The notes under the pieces are model-generated. The model was not told where the DNA came from. It saw nothing but the letters and a program-made list of their open reading frames with translations, and searched no databases. A stretch of DNA of 43,695 nucleotides from Saprospiraceae bacterium (lineage in GTDB: Bacteria > Bacteroidota > Bacteroidia > Chitinophagales > Saprospiraceae), in the NCBI GenBank assembly GCA_027008645.1, contig JALVEE010000289.1, positions 1 to 43,695 on the forward strand, read 5' to 3'. Each line of letters opens with the position of its first letter. Position 1 is the first letter of the stretch. Shown here piece after piece: positions 35,601 through 43,405 of this stretch. Made by a program: the position numbers and the translations under genes.

Positions 35601-36298
35601 ATATAGTGGAAAAAGCACAAAGTTATCTTGCAGGTAAAATAGAAAAAGGGGAAATAGTTGTTCCGCAAGGAGTGAGTTATCAATTTACCGGAACCTATGA
35701 AAATCAAATAAGGTCTGAAAGAAGGTTAATGATAGTATTGCCACTTTCCTTGATGATAATATTTTTGATATTGTATTTCCAATTCAGAGCAGTTAGTACA
35801 ACTTTGATGGTATTTACAGGAATATTTGTTGCGTTTTCAGGAGGTTTTATAATGCTATGGCTATATAGTCAAGGTTGGTTCTTGGATTTTGATGTGTTTG
35901 GAAAAAATATGCGTGATATATTCAATATACATACGGTCAATTTAAGTGTAGCTATTTGGGTAGGCTTTATAGCCTTGTTCGGCATTGCAACAGATGATGG
36001 TGTAGTAATGGCAACGTACTTAACCCAAATTTTTGAAGAAAACAAACCGACAACTAAGCAAAGTATAAGAGATGCAGTAGTAGAGGCCGGAAGAAAACGT
36101 ATTCGTCCGTGTTTGATGACAACTGCAACGACAATTCTTGCATTATTACCTGTCTTGACCTCTAAAGGTAGGGGTTCAGATATAATGATTCCAATGGCTA
36201 TTCCTGCTTTTGGTGGTATGTTGGTAGCTTTGATTACATTGTTTGTAGTGCCGGTTTTGTATAGTTGGGTGAAGGAGATAGGGGCGAGAGTGCGATAG
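32618..36298 (+). CDS. cusA: Copper/silver efflux RND transporter, CusA/CzcA family, enlarged
   Basis: A 1226-residue inner-membrane proton-driven pump of the heavy-metal efflux (HME-RND) family. Marks include an N-terminal membrane helix, AVDAIPDIGENQ, the TM4 proton-relay region GTMVDIGIILIENV, MPSLDEGAFLLMP, a Met-containing VMLQTGMRSPMG, and the C-terminal helices with ATDDGVVMATYL. Usual CusA proteins have about 1040 residues. The extra length lies in two places: about 110 residues with added hydrophobic helices between TM6 and TM7 (about 525-634) and a charged insert of about 60-70 residues in the periplasmic loop (about 735-805). Neighbouring CusC- and CusB-like genes complete a tripartite pump. 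Copper or silver is favoured over zinc/cobalt by the HYC_CC_PP protein and the multicopper oxidase nearby. Confidence 0.92.
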   Translation: MLNKTIKFLLENKLVTILLLVIFVFWGIISAPFDWDIDWLPRNPVAVDAIPDIGENQQIVFTKWDGQSPQDIEDQITYPLMTSLLGIPGVKTIRSSSMFGFSTIFVIFDEKIDFYWSRSRILEKLNSLPANLLPIGVKPSLGPDATGLGQIFWYTLEGRDTSGNVTGGWDLHELRSIQDYYVKYGLASAKGVSEVASIGGFVKEYQVDVDPAKLQQYDISLKEVVNAVRNSNKDIGAKTLEINNAEYLIRGLGYVKKIEDLENSVVKSVNNTPVLVKDLAHISLGPQERRGILDKNGAEVVGGVVVARYGANPMEVIKNVKSKIKELSTGLPSKTLKDGRRSQLTIVPFYDRTKLIEETLFTLNDALALEILVTILVIMLMLFNLRSSMLISGLLPLAVLMVFIAMKMFNVDANIVALSGIAIAIGTMVDIGIILIENVIKKLKELKGHPINQIVYNATAEVSGAILTAVMTTIVSFLPVFTMQAAEGKLFRPLAFTKTFALIAALFVGLFIIPTFASIIFKERKKLSNTLRLLINIFWIILGVFVVYKGIVLGILISLFGIINILSQKYEWVNRKEDIIKNLLGGLAILWLLTEYWRPLDFDRSLSSNFVFVAASTLSLLVIFYVFQIYYVRLLRFALKYKVLFLILPLVILVGGYNSFKSMGKEFMPSLDEGAFLLMPTTMPHAGVQENKKTLKLLDIAVANIPEVDVVVGKAGRVQSALDPAPLSMFENIIQYLPEYIENKDRDKLRFKVDETGKFYTKDSDERIEDMQKVDVAKLIPDDEGKFFRQWRKEIKSPDDIWNKIVEATKLPGVTSAPKLQPIETRLVMLQTGMRSPMGIKIKGLNLKDIEKLGMEFEKALKEVPGIKSEAVFADRIIGKPYLLLDIDRQKAALYGLKVNDIQETIMVALGGKKVSTTVEGRERYSIRVRYPRELRTSPDDLKKVIIKTPAGEQILLGDLVDVKYERGPQVIKGEDTFLIGYVLFDKEKDEAEVNIVEKAQSYLAGKIEKGEIVVPQGVSYQFTGTYENQIRSERRLMIVLPLSLMIIFLILYFQFRAVSTTLMVFTGIFVAFSGGFIMLWLYSQGWFLDFDVFGKNMRDIFNIHTVNLSVAIWVGFIALFGIATDDGVVMATYLTQIFEENKPTTKQSIRDAVVEAGRKRIRPCLMTTATTILALLPVLTSKGRGSDIMIPMAIPAFGGMLVALITLFVVPVLYSWVKEIGARVR

Positions 36299-36352
36299 GG
36301 CGAACGGGCAAGTAGGTGAGTTGGAGAGGGATTTGCAATTTGAGTGGAGAGG

Positions 36353-36783
36353 TGATTAAAGGAAAACTTAGGACTCGAAAGCGCGACTGCAAGGAGTGAT
36401 TTTGAAGCCGGTTTGTAGAAAGGGAAAAGTGCAAAGTTTGAAGATATGGAAGTGGGAATATTTGGCATAGCTGCCCCCTCTGGCATCCCACAAAAGCTCT
36501 TCGCTCCCCCTTGTAGTTTTACTTCACAGTGTTACGTAAAACGACAGGGGGAAGCAGCAACCCGCAATTTTCCTCTGGGAGAGTGCGGGTGGCGGCTACT
36601 CCGGTTTCGTAATGAAAATGGAGAAACGGGAGGCTGGGAGGTGGCAGTGCAAAAAAAGAGGCAGAGGTCAAAGACCTTTATCTCAGAAAAGGACTTGCTA
36701 TTTTGGTGAAAATTGATTAAAGGAAAACTTAGGACTCGAAAGCGCGACTGCAAGGAGTGATTTTGAAGCCGGTTTATAGAAAG
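36353..36783 (+). repeat. Direct repeat pair flanking a G+C-richer 290-bp segment
   Basis: About 70 bp at 36353-36423 (TGATTAAAGGAAAACTTAGG through AAGCCGGTTT) recurs almost identically at 36714-36783, 361 bp further on. The DNA between is richer in G+C than the surroundings and contains a strong hairpin (CCCCCTTGTAGTTTTAC at 36506-36522 pairing with GTAAAACGACAGGGGG at 36536-36551). Short open frames here have no protein-like composition. This is most of the 830-bp gene-free gap 36299-37128 between cusA and the outer membrane channel gene. Confidence 0.7.
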
Positions 36784-36941
36784 GCTAAAGGCTAAAGGCA
36801 AAAGTGCAAAGGCAAAAGTAAAAATTTTGGAATATAGAATAACGATTAACCCTGATACGCTAAAGCTACAGGGCAGGCTGAATTTTTGATTTTAGAAGTT
36901 GGGAAAGCGAGGTAAGAGACGCTCGCATATCAAGATATAAA

Positions 36942-37030
36942 AAACCACGATAGTGGTTTAATACGAATAGCCCCGTATGAAATGCGGGGTATATGAAAGC
37001 AAGAAAAATGAACCCCGAAGGGTGTTCAAT
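36942..37030. repeat. Dispersed hairpin repeat copy
   Basis: AAACCACGATAGTGGTTT, then CCCCGTATGAAATGCGGGG, then ACCCCGAAGGGTGTTCAAT: the same three hairpins, in the same order, as in the element at 23508-23880 (opposite strand), and the first two as at 994-1050. It lies about 100 bp before the CusC-like gene. Confidence 0.7.
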
Positions 37031-37128
37031 TTGAAAATATGATGTTTGGATTGGTTAGTCTTTGTCTTCGGAGAATCGCAAAAAAATAAAAAAAGTATAA
37101 CTATTAATCAAACAAAAATGTATAAAAG

Positions 37129-38343
37129 ATGAAAATAAAATTATTGGTATTAATCTTCTTTTTAATTGTCAGGGTCTCTATTGGGCAGACCTTGGATGAT
37201 TATTTGAAGATCGCGGAAAAGAATAATCCGGAGATAGAGTATTACGATATAAACCACAAGATATTTCAGGAAAAGGTGGATGAAACGGGAAATTTGGGCG
37301 ATACAAAATTTACTATGGGATACTTTATTTTTCCGCCTGAAACAAGACTTGGAGCACAGAGATTGAAGCTCGGCGCACAGCAATCATTTCCTTGGCCGGG
37401 GACATTTGAAGCCCAGAAGGATGTAGCGAGGCTAAAATCGGATCAGGTTTCTTATGATAGTGATATTGCAAGGCTGAATTTATTCTATAATATCAAAAAA
37501 ACCTATTATGAATTATACAAAAATTTAGCGACATTGGATGTATATAAAGAAAATAAGGAAATATTGGATATCTATGAAAATATGGCTTTAGGGGCATTGG
37601 AAAACAACAGGGCAAAAATGAGTGATGTATTGAAAATTCAAACTCAAAAAAATCTATTACACAGCAAAATTTTCAGTGCTTTCAACGATATGACCGCCTT
37701 GTCGAATCAATTCAACAGGCTATTGAACAGAAATGTGAATGAGCCGGTAAATATGTTGGATTCTATGAGTGTATTGGATATTTTGATAACAGAAGATTCG
37801 ATAACCGATCATCCCTTACTCACTAAAATTGAAGCTAAAAAGAATATATTTGAGAAAAAGAAAGAACTCTTGAAATATCAGGAGAAACCAAAATTTACAG
37901 TAGCATTGGATTATATTTCCGTAAGTAAACGGGACGATTCATCTCCTGCGGGAAACGGTAGAGATATTTTGATGCCTATGATTGGGGTTTCGATTCCATT
38001 CTTTACGAAACAATATGATGCCAAAGGAAAAAGACTGGAATTGTCAATGGAAAAAGCTGATATTGAAAAATACAATCAGGAGAAAAGATTCAAAACGCAA
38101 TATGATATAGCAAAAGCTAAATTGAAAAATGCAATTCTTCAGGTTGTTGCTGCCGAAAAGAATAAAGATGTAATACAAAGAGCAATTGATAGCGACCTTA
38201 AAGCATATGAAACAGGTAAATTGGATTATGACAATATCTTGAGAATGCAATTACAGAAAATACAATATCAGTTGCTTGAAATTAAAAGTACTAAAGATGC
38301 TTTCGTACAAAAGGCTAAAATGGAGTATCTGGAAGGTAAGTAG
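37129..38343 (+). CDS. TolC-family outer membrane efflux protein (CusC-like)
   Basis: A 404-residue protein with a signal peptide (1-19, ending SIG-Q), then long amphipathic helices and two barrel parts in tandem, as in TolC-family channels. The first-half GAQQSFPWPGTFEAQKDVAR and the later MPMIGVSIPFFTKQYDAKGK match the paired strand-helix junctions of the metal-efflux branch. It would be the outer-membrane channel of the pump. It stands between the CusA- and CusB-like genes and is followed by the adaptor gene after 30 bases. Confidence 0.88.
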   Translation: MKIKLLVLIFFLIVRVSIGQTLDDYLKIAEKNNPEIEYYDINHKIFQEKVDETGNLGDTKFTMGYFIFPPETRLGAQRLKLGAQQSFPWPGTFEAQKDVARLKSDQVSYDSDIARLNLFYNIKKTYYELYKNLATLDVYKENKEILDIYENMALGALENNRAKMSDVLKIQTQKNLLHSKIFSAFNDMTALSNQFNRLLNRNVNEPVNMLDSMSVLDILITEDSITDHPLLTKIEAKKNIFEKKKELLKYQEKPKFTVALDYISVSKRDDSSPAGNGRDILMPMIGVSIPFFTKQYDAKGKRLELSMEKADIEKYNQEKRFKTQYDIAKAKLKNAILQVVAAEKNKDVIQRAIDSDLKAYETGKLDYDNILRMQLQKIQYQLLEIKSTKDAFVQKAKMEYLEGK

Positions 38344-38373
38344 AATTAATAAACAAATCAAAAAAATAAATAT

Positions 38374-39816
38374 ATGAAATATACAAAATTAATTATCACG
38401 GCAATACTTTTTCTTGCAATTGGAATTTTTGCGGGAAAACTGATTTTTACGGCTAATAACGCTGAAAAAATAGAAAATCATTCGGAAGCAGAACACACAG
38501 ATGAGCATTGGACTTGCTCGATGCACCCGCAGATTGATATGCCGGAACCAGGTCAATGTCCTATTTGTGGTATGGACTTAATTACAAAAGAAAAAGGTTC
38601 GGAAGAGCAATTGGATCCAAATAGATTTAAAATGACCAAAACGGCTATTGCTCTTGCAAATATTCAAACATTTACAGTAGGAAATTCTATACCCGGTATA
38701 GACAAATCCAAAATGAAACTGTCAGGTAAAATTGTTCAAAATGATAATAACACCGCGCTTCAAACAGCACATTTTGGAGGTAGAATTGAAAAATTGTATT
38801 ACAAAGCAGAAGGAGATTATATCAAAAAAGGCAGTTTACTCGCTTTGATTTATTCTCCTGAATTGGTAACAGCTCAAAACGAATTGATACAAGCTTTGGA
38901 AGTAAAAAACGAGCAACCTGAATTGTATAATTCCGTGAGGAAAAAATTGTTGAATTGGAAATTGACGGAAGAACAAGTAAGGGAGATAGAACAGAAAAAA
39001 GGAATTATCACAAACTTCAAGATGTATGCAAGTGTAAGCGGTATAATCACCAAAAAGTTTGTAGAAGAAGGTGATCACGTTAGAGAAGGAAGTAAAATGT
39101 TTGAAGTTTTGGGAATGGGTACGGTTTGGGCTGAATTTGACGTGTTTGAACGAGATATAGCATATATCAAAAAAGGCACACAAATCACAATCACATCTAA
39201 TGCATATCCTGATAAAAAAATCACATCCAAAATTAATTTTATTGATCCTTTACTTGATTCAAATACGAGAACGGTAAAGGTAAGAGCTACTGTTAGAAAC
39301 AATAATTATACGCTAAAACCCGGTATGATAGTTTATGCTGATATAGATATAAGTCCAACTTCAAAATCAAATAAAAGCTCGATATTAGTACCTAAAACCG
39401 CTGTAATGTGGACAGGTAAACGTTCTATCGTATATGTCAAACCTGAGGCAGATAAACCAATATTTGAACTCAGAGAAGTAGAATTGGGGAAAGATATGGG
39501 GCCAAACTATGAAATATTATCAGGGTTAGAACAGGGTGAGGAAGTTGTGACCAATGGTACATTTACACTTGATGCAGCTGCTCAATTGCAAGGTAAGGCT
39601 AGTATGATGAACCCTACAGCAGATGCCGGTCAATCAGGAATCGAAATGAAATGTGCATCCGGTAAATGTGGTGAAAGTATGAAGAAAGAAGGGAAAAGTA
39701 TGAAGACAAAAGATAATGGAGGAAAGACAAAAGATAAAAGTAAAAGGATAAAAGTTGAAGGTAAAAAGGGAGAAGAGATGAAGTGTGGTGCCGGGAAGTG
39801 TGGAGGAGGGATGTAG
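38374..39816 (+). CDS. cusB: Periplasmic adaptor of metal-efflux RND pump with metal-binding domain (CusB-like)
   Basis: A 480-residue membrane-fusion protein. Its parts are an N-terminal membrane anchor (about 7-24), a heavy-metal-binding domain (about 46-72: WTCSMHPQIDMPEPGQCPIC followed by GM), a barrel-sandwich/lipoyl half (GGRIEKLYYKAEGDYIKKGS), a helical hairpin (about 165-210), beta-barrel and membrane-proximal domains, and an unusual Lys-rich tail. The tail holds two copies of a soft-metal motif, MKCASGKCGESM (near 427) and MKCGAGKCGGGM at the very C-terminus, joined by a charged linker of about 30 residues. It would pass Cu(I)/Ag(I) to the pump. The tail is probably an additional metal trap; this is inference. 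Confidence 0.92.
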   Translation: MKYTKLIITAILFLAIGIFAGKLIFTANNAEKIENHSEAEHTDEHWTCSMHPQIDMPEPGQCPICGMDLITKEKGSEEQLDPNRFKMTKTAIALANIQTFTVGNSIPGIDKSKMKLSGKIVQNDNNTALQTAHFGGRIEKLYYKAEGDYIKKGSLLALIYSPELVTAQNELIQALEVKNEQPELYNSVRKKLLNWKLTEEQVREIEQKKGIITNFKMYASVSGIITKKFVEEGDHVREGSKMFEVLGMGTVWAEFDVFERDIAYIKKGTQITITSNAYPDKKITSKINFIDPLLDSNTRTVKVRATVRNNNYTLKPGMIVYADIDISPTSKSNKSSILVPKTAVMWTGKRSIVYVKPEADKPIFELREVELGKDMGPNYEILSGLEQGEEVVTNGTFTLDAAAQLQGKASMMNPTADAGQSGIEMKCASGKCGESMKKEGKSMKTKDNGGKTKDKSKRIKVEGKKGEEMKCGAGKCGGGM

Positions 39817-39835
39817 TGAGGATTTATGTTTTAAC

Positions 39836-40431
39836 CTCAACCCCTGTCCCCTTCTCCTTTAAAGGAGTGCATCCCTATTTTGTAACATTGTTGTTAAAGG
39901 AGAAGGGGGAACGAGTAGCTTGGTCTATTGTGAATTGCTCATTGTTAGTAGTGACATTTATTAGTAGGAGTATGGGAAAAGTCCCTCTCCTTTTTAGGAA
40001 ATTTTAAAGAGATAGGTGAAACTTATAAAAAGGAGAGGGATTTAGGGTGAGGATTAAAAGGAGAAGTGGGAACGAGCATCTTGGACTGATGAGAAAAGCT
40101 TTTATTAAGCAGTGACATATTTTGTAGGAGTATGGGAAAAGTCCCTCTCCTTTTTGTGAAAATTTAAAGAGATAGGAATAACTTGTAAAAAGGAGAGGGA
40201 TTTAGGGTGAGGATTAAAAGGAGAAGTGGGAACGAGCATCTTGGACTGATGAGAAAAGCTTTTATAAAGCAGTGACATATTTTGTAGGAGTATGGGAAAA
40301 GTCCCTCTCCTTTTTAGGAAAATTTAAAGAGATAGGAATAACTTATAAAAAGGAGAGGGATTTAGGGTGAGGATTGAAAGGAAAAGGAGTAGGTTAGCAG
40401 AGGAATTTGGGTGAGGATAAAATAGAATTAA
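39836..40431 (+). repeat. Three tandem 160-bp repeat units with hairpins
   Basis: Units start at 39951, 40112 and 40272 (spacing 161 and 160 bp) and are nearly identical. Each has a long inverted pair TCCCTCTCCTTTTT / AAAAAGGAGAGGGA separated by about 40 bases, followed by TTAGGGTGAGGATTAAAAGG and AACGAGCATCTTGGACTGA. A partial, diverged unit precedes them (39836-39950, with CCCCTTCTCCTTTAAAGGAG). The array fills the 625-bp gap between cusB and the multicopper oxidase. It has no CRISPR-like spacers or protein-coding content. Confidence 0.85.
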
Positions 40432-40441
40432 TTAAATAAAT

Positions 40442-42481
40442 ATGAAAAAAATGAAAATTATATTACTATCAACATTATTCATAGCATTATTTGCTATGAA
40501 TGTTAAGGCACATTGCAAACTTGAGTATCCCGTAGGGGGAGAAAGTTTTAAATCGGGAGAATCTATTACTATTAAATGGAAAGTTACTATTGCACATAAT
40601 ACCGATAATTGGGATTTGTATTTTAGTAGTGATAATGGTGCTAATTGGGAGACAATAAAAGAAGACATCAATGTCAATACATTGTCTTACTCTTGGACTG
40701 TACCGGAATTGAATACCAATAGTGCAAAAATTAAAATAGTTCAAGACAATCAAGGAACGGATTATAACTCCGTGAGCGATGCATTTACTATTAAAACCGA
40801 TTCTGCGCCTACGGGAAACAAAATAAAAATTCCCGGTACAATTACAGGTACAGATATTAATTTGACTCTTCAAAATGGAGAATTTGAATTTTTCCCGGGG
40901 CATAAAACGGCAACAATGGGAGTGAATGGACCTGTATTAGGACCGACATTGATCGTTAATAAAGGAGATTTTCTTGATATAAAAGTCAAGAACGACCTTA
41001 ATGAAAGGACTACAATTCATTGGCACGGTATGCATGTTTCTTCTGAAAATGATGGAGGACCACATATGATAATAGAGCCGGGAGATACTTGGAATCCTAA
41101 GTATGAGGTTAAAAATCGTGCGAGTACCTGTTGGTATCATCCACACTTGGATACACATACTGATGAACATGTAAGTAAAGGAATTGCAGGATTTATAATA
41201 GTAAAAGACGATGAAGAGGCAGGATTTGATTTGCCGAGAACTTATGGTGTGGATGATATTCCATTAGCTGTTCAAACAAGGAGTTTTGACGATAATTATC
41301 AAGTAGAATGGGATGTGAACACCGATGATGTTTTGATAGTAAATGGTACACAGAATGCATATGTAGATGTGCCAGCTCAAGTTGTCAGATTTAGGCTTTT
41401 GGACGGATCATCACAAAGAGTTTTTAATTTTGGTCTTGAAGGAAACAAAGATTTTTATATGATAGCAACTGATGGTGGATTGGTGGAAAAACCGGTAAAA
41501 CTATCTAGATTACCATTATCACCGGGGGAAAGAGCAGAGATTTTGGTTGATTTTACTGGAATGGAAGGCAAAACTATTAGTTTGATGAGTTATGCTTCTG
41601 AATTTTCCAATGGTATTTACGGTGCTTCCAGCCCCGGACCTATGCCCGGAATGCAATTGAACGGTTATAACCCAAACCCGATGAATGGAGCTGATTTTAA
41701 AATTATAGATTTTGTTGTAGGTCAGAAAACGGCAAATCCTGTTACTGCTATTCCAGCTGTTTTGGCGGGTGAAACACCATATAGTGTGAATGATGTTGAC
41801 GATAATAGGAATATTACTTTTAGAGCAAAAAGTCCGGGTATGAACCAGTTGAACGGTGACTTTTATATCAATGGAGTAAGTTTTGATATGGATATTATCA
41901 ATATCACGATACCTTTGAATAATACCGAGATTTGGACAATACAAAACAATACCCCGATAGCACATCCATTTCATCTTCACGACGTAGGATATTATATTTT
42001 GGATATCGATGGCAATCCGCCTCCTGCTTATGCTAAAGGCAAAAAAGATACCTATCTAGTTCCAGGTAGGCATAGCACAATGAGAATCATCACCAAGTTC
42101 AAAAACTTTGCTAATGACTCGATTCCCTATATGTATCATTGTCATATGTTGAAGCACGAAGATGGAGGTATGATGGGAGCTTTTGTTGTAGTAGATAAGA
42201 GTACTGCAACTAATGAATTAAATTCCAAAGAAGGTTTATTTTTATATCCAAACCCTACAAGGTCAATGTATGTTACCGTGGAACTTCAGGACAAGAAAGA
42301 AAGAATCAATGCATATTCTGTGATCGATGAAAGCGGAAGAATCTTATCATACCATATAGTTGACAAAAATGAAATCAGCAATATGTATTCTATCCCGGTT
42401 TTTAATTATGAAAAAGGAGTGTATATGTTAAAAGTTTATTCTGATAATAAGATATATAGCAGGAAGCTGGTGGTGGAATGA
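40442..42481 (+). CDS. T9SS-sorted multicopper oxidase
   Basis: A 679-residue exported copper enzyme: signal peptide (about 1-23, ending VKA-H), an Ig-like beta domain (about 25-120) and three cupredoxin domains (about 125-588). All four copper-binding motifs are present: HWHG (193-196), WYHPH (231-235), HPFHLH (508-513) and HCHMLKHEDGGM (His566, Cys567, His568, His572, Met577 as a type 1 axial ligand). It ends in a T9SS sorting domain (about 598-679, opening YPNPT). Proteins like CopA/CueO oxidise toxic Cu(I) in the periplasm. The T9SS tail would put this one on the outer surface. It is in line with the Cus-like genes and is probably part of copper defence. The N-terminal extra domain is not part of a minimal oxidase. 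Confidence 0.92.
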   Translation: MKKMKIILLSTLFIALFAMNVKAHCKLEYPVGGESFKSGESITIKWKVTIAHNTDNWDLYFSSDNGANWETIKEDINVNTLSYSWTVPELNTNSAKIKIVQDNQGTDYNSVSDAFTIKTDSAPTGNKIKIPGTITGTDINLTLQNGEFEFFPGHKTATMGVNGPVLGPTLIVNKGDFLDIKVKNDLNERTTIHWHGMHVSSENDGGPHMIIEPGDTWNPKYEVKNRASTCWYHPHLDTHTDEHVSKGIAGFIIVKDDEEAGFDLPRTYGVDDIPLAVQTRSFDDNYQVEWDVNTDDVLIVNGTQNAYVDVPAQVVRFRLLDGSSQRVFNFGLEGNKDFYMIATDGGLVEKPVKLSRLPLSPGERAEILVDFTGMEGKTISLMSYASEFSNGIYGASSPGPMPGMQLNGYNPNPMNGADFKIIDFVVGQKTANPVTAIPAVLAGETPYSVNDVDDNRNITFRAKSPGMNQLNGDFYINGVSFDMDIINITIPLNNTEIWTIQNNTPIAHPFHLHDVGYYILDIDGNPPPAYAKGKKDTYLVPGRHSTMRIITKFKNFANDSIPYMYHCHMLKHEDGGMMGAFVVVDKSTATNELNSKEGLFLYPNPTRSMYVTVELQDKKERINAYSVIDESGRILSYHIVDKNEISNMYSIPVFNYEKGVYMLKVYSDNKIYSRKLVVE

Positions 42482-42488
42482 GGAATGA

Positions 42489-42576
42489 GGGGGTGCATTT
42501 CATTTTTTCGCATTGCGGGTTGATTCTCCTTTAGGAGTCAGAGGCAAAGAATAGGAAAAGCGAAAAAATGGAATAC
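42489..42576. repeat. Internally deleted copy of the hairpin-string element
   Basis: The ends are inverted: TTCATTTTTTCGC on the left and GCGAAAAAATGGAA on the right. The interior ATTGCGGGTTGATTCTCC...AGAGGCAAAGAATAGGAAAA matches the right-hand about 60 bp of the element at 23508-23880 read on the other strand, and then jumps to that element's other end. It is thus a short derivative of the same family. Confidence 0.65.
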
Positions 42577-42593
42577 CCCAAATCGAATAATCC

Positions 42594-42624
42594 TTTTATA
42601 ATTAAATAATATTTACTATATTTG
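42594..42624 (+). promoter_or_regulatory. Promoter of the FGE-fold gene
   Basis: TATATTTG at 42617-42624 is an exact TAnnTTTG. TTTT at 42594-42597 stands 19 bases upstream, where TTTG would be expected. The leader to the ATG at 42683 is about 50 bases. Confidence 0.55.
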
Positions 42625-42682
42625 TAGCTTTGATAGGACGTTATATGAAGAATAAATAAAATTGCGTCAATATATAAACAAT

Positions 42683-43405
42683 ATGCCTAAAACAAAATCT
42701 ATAAAAGATAAAATAAATCTCAACGGGATAGAAATCGAAATCGAAATGGTCAAAGTCCCGGCAGGGTCTTTTATGATGGGAAGTGAGGAATGGGAATACT
42801 CACAACCCGTTCATAAAGTGACTTTTGACAAACCGTTTTTTATAGCAAAATATATGGTAACACAAAAATTGTGGAAGCAAGTCTTGGGTGAGAATAACAA
42901 CCCGTCCTTGTTTAAAGGAGATAGCAGACCGGTTGAAAGGGTTAGTTGGGATATGGCTAAAGAATTTATAAATAAAATAAACAAATTTTCGGATAAAACT
43001 TATCGTCTTCCTTCAGAGTCTGAATGGGAATATGCATCAAGAGGCGGACAAAAGTTTGCAAAAGAAAATTTGGATTATTCAGGAAGCAACTGGCTTAAAG
43101 AAGTAGGTTGGTATGGTAAAAACAGTATGAAAGAATCAAAACCGATAGGATTGAAAATGCCAAATCAATTAGGCTTATTTGATATGAGTGGTAATGTATG
43201 GGAATGGTGCCAAGATAATTGGAAAGACAATTATAAAAAACATCCTTTAAATGGTAAGCCTTATTCAGGTGAAAAGGCGAACATTCGCGCGGTTCGTGGT
43301 GGGTGTTGGACCGGTAGTGATTTCAGTTGTTCTGTGTTCGTTCGCATCAGGAGTGATCGAGATAACGTGGGTAATTATTTAGGTTTTCGTTTAGCCCGGT
43401 ACTAA
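42683..43405 (+). CDS. Formylglycine-generating-enzyme-fold (SUMF1/C-type-lectin-like) protein, possible DGR target
   Basis: A 240-residue protein of the FGE-sulfatase family: VPAGSFMMGS (25-34), PVERVSWDMAKEF, YRLPSESEWEYASRGG (107-122), GLFDMSGNVWEWCQD (164-178) and the closing RGGCW...LGFRLARY. There is no signal peptide. The catalytic cysteines of true FGE are not evident, so this is the common non-catalytic binding fold. Bacterial members of this fold often serve as diversified proteins of diversity-generating retroelements, with the variable region at the extreme C-terminus; here residues 205-240 have that look. A TTG at 42662 would add seven residues, but the ATG is preferred. It ends against a possible Avd remnant on the other strand. 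Confidence 0.85.
   Translation: MPKTKSIKDKINLNGIEIEIEMVKVPAGSFMMGSEEWEYSQPVHKVTFDKPFFIAKYMVTQKLWKQVLGENNNPSLFKGDSRPVERVSWDMAKEFINKINKFSDKTYRLPSESEWEYASRGGQKFAKENLDYSGSNWLKEVGWYGKNSMKESKPIGLKMPNQLGLFDMSGNVWEWCQDNWKDNYKKHPLNGKPYSGEKANIRAVRGGCWTGSDFSCSVFVRIRSDRDNVGNYLGFRLARY
43295..43402 (+). other. Candidate DGR variable region at the 3' end of the FGE-fold gene
   Basis: The last 36 codons read RGGCWTGSDFSCSVFVRIRS and then DRDNVGNYLGFRLARY. In many FGE-fold proteins the same place is RGGSW followed by a run of Asn-rich positions, and DGR mutagenesis at AAC/AAT codons yields just such Thr, Gly, Ser, Asp, Phe replacements (here ACC, GGT, AGT, GAT, TTC, AGT). The stretch is also richer in G+C than the rest of the gene. 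The template repeat and reverse transcriptase are not in the window, so this stays a hypothesis. Confidence 0.35.

Noticed and set aside
35869-36486. Long antisense open frame over the end of the CusA-like gene
   Set aside because: It is a shadow of the coding strand, with low-complexity Ile/Pro/Ser content and no domain; the same applies to the antisense frames at 33982-34443 and 15032-15334.
36446-36801. Short open frames within the spacer after cusA
   Set aside because: They lie in repeat DNA, read through duplicated hairpins and have no protein-like pattern.
39951-40431. CRISPR array
   Set aside because: Units are 160 bp, nearly identical throughout, without short repeats and unique spacers, and there are no cas genes.
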